IMG/VR virus record: IMGVR_UViG_3300034101_003795
Location: 27,953-91,952 of that record
Reading direction: 5' to 3' (one strand)
Length of the DNA stretch: 64,000 nt
Origin: a virus
Both the position numbers and the translations under genes were made by a program. Below, piece by piece: positions 59,659 to 64,000 of this stretch (position 1 is its first letter; each line of letters opens with the position of its first letter). The notes beneath the pieces were generated by a model. It was not told the DNA's origin, searched no databases, and saw nothing but the letters and a program-made list of their open reading frames with translations.

Positions 59659-62319
59659 TTACTTAATCAAACTACTCAACTGAATCTTAAACAAATCAAC
59701 CTTATCACTATCCATAGTCTCAACCCATATAGCATTATTTCTCTTACCATAATAATTATCAGCAAATTGAGAGATAGGATTATTCTTACTGTCCAAATGT
59801 CTAAGACTGCCGTTATTTTGGTTGCTTCCCATAACATACTTCAACATCGGGTTCTTGTCAACCTCGACTTTAAGAATTTTCTTCAAGTCTGCCGCTTTGG
59901 TCAACTTATACTTGATTGCTTTAGTCTCAGACTTAAACAACTTAGTATATCCCTCAATATCGTCAGAATGGTCAAACATCTGATGTTGAATATTTATAAG
60001 AGTGTTATACTGTACATTTTTCTTTTTGAGTTCCTTACTATCAAGATTATCAATACCTCGATCCTTGAGCAAAGAGTTAATATGGTCAAAATATTCAGTC
60101 TGAGAGAATAGTTTCAGATCAAAAGTTTCTCTGTGCATAGTATCAGCAAAGAATTCCATTACAAGAAAACTATCAATAACATTGGATAGTTCAGTATTCT
60201 TGATATATTTCTTATAGTCAAGACCAAAAATACTCAACATATGACAAGAGAACTGGCTAACCAGTGTTCCATAATTGTAATAATGATTATCGTTATCTCC
60301 ATCCTTACTGATAAATTCCTTTTTGTAGAATTCAACAATAGAGTTGTACTCATTGGTATTGTTAAAATAATTCTTAATCTTTGTTGAGAGAATCTTCTTG
60401 AACCAAGTGTTAAAGTCAACAAGATTGTGTCCTTCACTAGTCATTTTTGCTACAAAATTACTCTTGATAGCATAAACCTTCACATCTCCAAATAGTCCCT
60501 TGATATTCTCATTACCAAATAGCGATACAATCTTATTAATCTTGGGAAACTCTGGTGTGCTTTGATAACGAAGAATAGGAACATAAATGATAGAATCACT
60601 ATCACTCAATTCATCTAGTTCGTCACTTGTAAGAGTCTTCAAACTAAGAGCATCGTTATATTCGACACTAAGTTTACCAGAATCCTTAGACTGACCATGA
60701 ATAAAGAATATATCTTGATCGCTAACACTTCCATTACTATTCCTAACTCCAGTTTTACGAGGGCCAGAACTTTGAGTAAGATGCTTATAGTCAGAAACCT
60801 TTAACAGATTGTCAGCACCAACATCATTAATCAGATCATCAAAACCCTTGTCGCTTTGAGTATGATCCTTTGTGTCCATAATCATGTAAGCAAAACAATC
60901 ATTTTGATTACAATAACGTGTCACAATCTTCTTGGCAGTTTCTTCACCCTTAACGTCACAAACAAAAAAAGCAATTTTCCCATTCTTCTTCTGACTATTC
61001 CAGTAAGAATATCCCTTACCAGTAAGAGTATCATGATGGATTTTGTCTGTTAGAGAAATAAGGCGTCGTGAACGATACCCGCTGCTCTTGTAATTAAAAA
61101 CGTACAGGTTCTTGCCAGCCTTGATTTTATATTCAAGGTCAGCACCACTATTAATATTGTGGCTCTTACCATTAGGGTCAGTCCAAGATGCACCAACACC
61201 CCATCCACCAGACAATTCATTCATCTGATAATATGTTGTGATAGCCTCGATCTTAGTCTTAGCAGCAGAAATCTTCTTACTAAATTCATCCTTCATCTCA
61301 AGATAAATCTCTTGAGTCTTTTGACGCAGACTCTTAATTACGCTCTTAGTATACTGCAAACCTTCACGGGAAACATCCATTTCCAGTTCGCCAATACCAA
61401 AATCAAGTTCCAGATAAAGACCAGAGTTAATGATCTCACTAACAAAACTCTTCCACGAATCAATATCGGCCTTCTGGAAAGCCCTATTCCACTTGGCAAT
61501 ATGATCTGGTTGATCCTCCTTCTCCTGCCCAATAATCTGAGCAGTCTGAACAGGATACGCAATATTACCCATGATAGCAACAACACCACTATCAATACGT
61601 TGGTAGTTATTAGGATAATACTGGGTATCGTTATTAAGTCTGCAAACTCTCCAGCCGTTACCACTAATAACAATATTGGTATTGCTATACTTATGATCTT
61701 GCAGATTATCTCCAAGTCCACCTTCAATAATGGGTTTCATTCGGAAATAATGGAAAATCCTGATAGCCTTATTTGTAAACTCACTAAAATCGTGGTTCTT
61801 AACAGCAAAACTGATTTCAAGACCATTAGCCTCATCAGTTTCGCAAGTATTAAAAAGATTCAGAGTGGGAACACCGCTATCATCAATAGCAGCAATATAG
61901 GTATACTTAGTTCCATTAAAATAAGAACTGGTGGTAAAACTCTTGGTATAAGCAAACGGACTCTTGCTACCAAGACCAAGACAACCAACAAAATCGTTGC
62001 TATCGTTTTTATTAGAAGCACCGTAGGTTGTATACAGGTTCTCCATATCGCCCTGACTAAGACCAGTGCCATAATCACGCACGGTAAAAGAAGGATTAGC
62101 AGATGTTGGCAAGATCACCTTGAAGGGATTCTTATTACCAGCACTAATATGACTATCATAAGCATTAGTAGACAGTTCACGAATAACTGCCATCACCTTA
62201 TCGGAATAAAGAGAATCCGAAAGGATTTTAAACATTTTGCTGGTCTGAGCGATTGTAAAACCAGACTCGCTACGAACACCAGCACTATGAGTCTCAATAA
62301 CGCGATCTGCCAACTTCAT
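59659..62319 (-). CDS. rIIA: rIIA-like GHKL-ATPase protein
   Basis: The 886-residue protein starts with a GHKL ATPase region: RELSTNAYDSHISAGNKNPF near 46-65, FTVRDYGTGLS near 75, GCLGLGSKSPFAYTKSF near 112. It continues with a large rIIA-type middle (FGIGELEMDVSREGLQYTKS). These match T4 rIIA and its relatives. With rIIB it protects against lambda Rex-type exclusion in T4; a general role in phage-host membrane functions is presumed. Strong promoter and GGAGA ribosome site upstream. Confidence 0.88.
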   Translation of the reverse strand: MKLADRVIETHSAGVRSESGFTIAQTSKMFKILSDSLYSDKVMAVIRELSTNAYDSHISAGNKNPFKVILPTSANPSFTVRDYGTGLSQGDMENLYTTYGASNKNDSNDFVGCLGLGSKSPFAYTKSFTTSSYFNGTKYTYIAAIDDSGVPTLNLFNTCETDEANGLEISFAVKNHDFSEFTNKAIRIFHYFRMKPIIEGGLGDNLQDHKYSNTNIVISGNGWRVCRLNNDTQYYPNNYQRIDSGVVAIMGNIAYPVQTAQIIGQEKEDQPDHIAKWNRAFQKADIDSWKSFVSEIINSGLYLELDFGIGELEMDVSREGLQYTKSVIKSLRQKTQEIYLEMKDEFSKKISAAKTKIEAITTYYQMNELSGGWGVGASWTDPNGKSHNINSGADLEYKIKAGKNLYVFNYKSSGYRSRRLISLTDKIHHDTLTGKGYSYWNSQKKNGKIAFFVCDVKGEETAKKIVTRYCNQNDCFAYMIMDTKDHTQSDKGFDDLINDVGADNLLKVSDYKHLTQSSGPRKTGVRNSNGSVSDQDIFFIHGQSKDSGKLSVEYNDALSLKTLTSDELDELSDSDSIIYVPILRYQSTPEFPKINKIVSLFGNENIKGLFGDVKVYAIKSNFVAKMTSEGHNLVDFNTWFKKILSTKIKNYFNNTNEYNSIVEFYKKEFISKDGDNDNHYYNYGTLVSQFSCHMLSIFGLDYKKYIKNTELSNVIDSFLVMEFFADTMHRETFDLKLFSQTEYFDHINSLLKDRGIDNLDSKELKKKNVQYNTLINIQHQMFDHSDDIEGYTKLFKSETKAIKYKLTKAADLKKILKVEVDKNPMLKYVMGSNQNNGSLRHLDSKNNPISQFADNYYGKRNNAIWVETMDSDKVDLFKIQLSSLIK

Positions 62320-62362
62320 CTTTATGTCTCCAAATGTCCTGTGAATCGTTCCTGTGATAGTC

Positions 62363-62390
62363 CAATCATACCACAGTGTTATCGGTTGTC
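62363..62390 (-). promoter_or_regulatory. promoter of rIIA/rIIB
   Basis: TTGACA (62385-62390) and TATGAT (62363-62368) with a 16-base spacer lie 45-70 bases before the rIIA start, with GGAGACATAAAG as ribosome site. Confidence 0.9.
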
Positions 62391-62631
62391 AAGCCCCTCT
62401 ATCTTTAGATTGTATCGCCATCCATCCTAAATATGCCGTAAGGATTCCAAAAAATCTGAGTAAATTAACTGGCAAAAAACACCAATATATTCCTATTAAA
62501 ATGCTCAAAAGTCCCATTATGTATATTACGAATTTTGGAATGAATCTTGATTTACTTAATAACCAAGTTGCTGGCCCAAGTAGCACCACAAATAAAAACA
62601 TTAGTGATACTAATAGTGCTAAACTAGCCAT
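62389..62631 (-). CDS. small membrane protein
   Basis: The 80-residue protein has two hydrophobic helices (LVSLMFLFVVLLGPATWLL and FVIYIMGLLSILIGIYWCFL) and a short basic end. It lies just upstream of the rIIA promoter. Function unknown; it abuts the coiled-coil gene (one base overlap). Confidence 0.5.
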   Translation of the reverse strand: MASLALLVSLMFLFVVLLGPATWLLSKSRFIPKFVIYIMGLLSILIGIYWCFLPVNLLRFFGILTAYLGWMAIQSKDRGA

Positions 62632-62984
62632 TAACTTTCGTCCTCACGGCTATTCCATTCGCTTTCTTCTTCCTCATCTTCATCTTCTTCTTCGTCATCA
62701 TCATAAGCGAAACTTCTTTCATCATAAGGAGTCCAATCTTCTTCGTCATCTGAATCATTCATTGATTCGGCATCTTCAATAAAGACTGTAATAGTATTAA
62801 GTATATCAAATAACTTAATAAGAGTATCGTCCATAGACTTTATCTTATTTTCTATATTTTTGACACTTTTTTTAAGATCAGCAATTTCTTTAACTACTTC
62901 TTTAGATATACTATTATCTATACTATGTAGTTCTTTATTTTGCTTATTGATTTCTCTGATTATATCGTTAAATTCTTTAGACAT
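62631..62984 (-). CDS. coiled-coil protein with acidic tail
   Basis: The 117-residue protein has a heptad-rich helix (EIADLKKSVKNIENKIKSMD) and an acidic C-terminus (SDDEEDWTPYDERSFAYDDD and onward). The tail resembles that of the rIIB-like protein. Function unknown. Confidence 0.45.
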   Translation of the reverse strand: MSKEFNDIIREINKQNKELHSIDNSISKEVVKEIADLKKSVKNIENKIKSMDDTLIKLFDILNTITVFIEDAESMNDSDDEEDWTPYDERSFAYDDDEEEDEDEEEESEWNSREDES

Positions 62985-63017
62985 AAATAATACTCCTTAT
63001 ACTAAAGAATACACCAT

Positions 63018-63548
63018 CTAATCACACCAATAACCATTACCACAACAACAAGAATATCTATTGCAATACCCGCATTTTGGGCCAGGAGTTGCCATTCCCC
63101 AAGCATTAGCATTACAGTCAAAACTCTCAGGCCCAGTATCAATACATACTAATTTAGCCTTATTGTTTCTTTTAATATATCCCACATTCCAATAATGACA
63201 ATCCCAAAATCTCAGTTTCGTTTTATTTTCAATAGTTTTTACTAGATTTTGAATATCTCGCAGACGTTTTTTCATCACCTTTTCGTCAAGAATTTTTGCA
63301 CGTTCTGTAACATATCCCCAATCAGTATCATCGCCCCATTCGTATTTTAATTTGGTTATTTTACCAATAACTTTTGGAGCAAGATCAAATTTACTCAATA
63401 GTTTTTGTTTGTTATAGGCTATAGTGGCACTCTTTTTACTACCAAATTGTTTGAATCCAAGAGTTTTATCCTCTTTTATCCAATAAAATTCAGCACAACC
63501 ACCTTCCTCAAAACAACCAAAACCATCATCGTGAATTGTATACTTCAT
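63018..63548 (-). CDS. kinase-fold protein, compact and probably atypical
   Basis: The 176-residue protein has an N-lobe-like Lys strand (LGFKQFGSKKSATIAYNKQK), a WGYVTERA hinge, the loop RFWDCHYWNVGYI in the place of the kinase HRDxxxxN and LVCIDTGPESF in the place of DFG. The C-lobe is truncated and a Cys-rich end follows (CGYCNRYSCCCG). This suggests a protein-kinase-like or aminoglycoside-kinase-like fold, possibly inactive. Confidence 0.4.
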   Translation of the reverse strand: MKYTIHDDGFGCFEEGGCAEFYWIKEDKTLGFKQFGSKKSATIAYNKQKLLSKFDLAPKVIGKITKLKYEWGDDTDWGYVTERAKILDEKVMKKRLRDIQNLVKTIENKTKLRFWDCHYWNVGYIKRNNKAKLVCIDTGPESFDCNANAWGMATPGPKCGYCNRYSCCCGNGYWCD

Positions 63549-63864
63549 CTTCTCTGATAATATTCCCTGTTAGTTGTTCAACAATATCAATTGCAGTTTT
63601 TAGTTCACTTGTTTCCAGAATTTTAATAGGAGTTCGTGCAAAATCAAACTTAAATGTTCCAGTAACCATATAGTACGGCTCATCAATTCCTATACCATCA
63701 ACGTTAAAGTATTCTTCTAAAGAATTTACTTCTTCTGGTATGAGTCCGCCATTATAGTCACTAATATCTCGAATAGTGTCAATATGATAATGAAGAATAT
63801 GAGATCGTGGATTACCTTCATTAGAACACCATCCCTTAAAATACCTATTTGGATAACTTACCAC
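63526..63864 (-). CDS. hypothetical protein
   Basis: The 112-residue protein starts at GTG 63864, 9 bases after AAGGGG, and reads SYPNRYFKGWCSNEGNPRSH ... GTFKFDFARTPIKILETSEL. No motif recognised. It overlaps the kinase-like gene by 23 bases and the edge gene by 20. Confidence 0.4.
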   Translation of the reverse strand: MVSYPNRYFKGWCSNEGNPRSHILHYHIDTIRDISDYNGGLIPEEVNSLEEYFNVDGIGIDEPYYMVTGTFKFDFARTPIKILETSELKTAIDIVEQLTGNIIREDEVYNSR

Positions 63865-64000
63865 TTTTCCAATCCCCTTTTAGAAATTCTTCTCTGTTTG
63901 AATAGAGAGGTATTAGTCTATCATCCTTGTCATCAAATCTATTATAGTGCAAAGTTAGATTGTATAGGTCATGTCGGTCATTGATTAAACCATAAGCAAC
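63845..64000 (-). CDS. C-terminal end of a hypothetical protein, 5' part outside window
   Basis: The last 51 codons of a minus-strand gene enter from the right edge (VAYGLINDRHDLYNLTLHYN, ending KSGKLSK, stop at 63845-63847). No motif recognised. Confidence 0.45.
   Translation of the reverse strand, partial: VAYGLINDRHDLYNLTLHYNRFDDKDDRLIPLYSNREEFLKGDWKSGKLSK

Noticed and set aside
61159-62430. Long plus-strand open frame opposite rIIA
   Set aside because: It is a low-complexity shadow of rIIA codons without ribosome site, promoter or recognisable domains, while the minus strand encodes a clear GHKL protein.
1-64000. CRISPR array, integrase, transposase or insertion sequence
   Set aside because: No regularly spaced repeats, no tyrosine/serine recombinase, and no terminal inverted repeats with DDE-type genes were seen in the window.

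Overview
The window is a densely packed, strongly A+T-rich stretch of a large tailed bacteriophage genome (Caudoviricetes). The phage assignment rests on an rIIA/rIIB pair, a complete virus-type replication set (SSB, DnaE-type polymerase, proofreading exonuclease, DnaG-like primase, DnaB helicase, RecA-like recombinase), nucleotide-metabolism genes, holin-like membrane proteins, a sigma-like factor and giant virion-surface proteins, with no integrase and almost no intergenic space. The host cannot be named. Shine-Dalgarno sites (AAGGA/AGGAG) and TTGACA/TATRAT promoters point to a host with ordinary sigma70-type transcription. The SUMF1-like and SprB/DUF11-like domains of the tail protein are reminiscent of environmental Bacteroidota, Planctomycetota or cyanobacterial sequences, but that is only suggestive.

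Layout. 1-9310 (+ strand): virion-surface/tail genes, namely a 5'-truncated lectin-like protein, a 1626-residue adhesin with SUMF1/FGE (C-type-lectin-like) and Ig-like domains, and a 1230-residue structural protein. They converge at about 9330 with minus-strand genes that fill the rest of the window. 9350-16288: a crystallin-like protein, small zinc and nuclease proteins, then glycosyltransferases. 16368-30385: the replication/recombination block (ssb, polymerase split in two, exonuclease, Cas4/RecB-type nuclease, dNMP kinase, primase, helicase, UvsY-like candidate, RecA, nucleases, PhoH). 30407-33220: class II ribonucleotide reductase and dCMP deaminase. 33258-37935: small membrane proteins, a papain-like protease, holin candidates and a self-contained abundant-protein candidate. 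38003-42272: an aldolase-like pseudoenzyme, a ClpP-like protease, a sigma-like factor and conserved phage proteins. 42275-53116: a sugar-nucleotide and glycosyltransferase cluster mixed with GMP reductase and a deoxyribosyltransferase-like protein. 53106-58674: macro domain, secreted trypsin-like protease, actin-like ATPase, and RuvB with a zinc-ribbon/RuvA-III partner. 58683-64000: a tRNA-like element, rIIB, rIIA, and small proteins including a kinase-like one.

How the genes work together. Ribonucleotide reductase, dCMP deaminase, dNMP kinase and GMP reductase feed nucleotides to a phage-owned replisome whose polymerase alpha subunit is made as two polypeptides flanking its exonuclease. RecA, UvsY-like, RuvB and the RuvA-III protein form a recombination module. 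The sugar cluster has NDP-glucose 4,6-dehydratase, a ColD/RfbH-type 3-dehydratase with His replacing the PLP lysine, a two-gene minimal thiamine-diphosphate enzyme and a reductase. Together these suggest synthesis of a two-carbon-branched deoxysugar, and a separate HldE-like kinase/nucleotidyltransferase pair suggests a heptose-type donor. Several glycosyltransferases could use them.

Most minus-strand genes overlap or abut, so they are probably translated from long coupled transcripts. Promoters re-enter at ssb, the dCMP deaminase, the deoxyribosyltransferase-like gene, the 4,6-dehydratase, a small gene at 54.3 kb and rIIA. Most have a 16-bp spacer, and two lie so close to the start codon that the mRNA would be leaderless.
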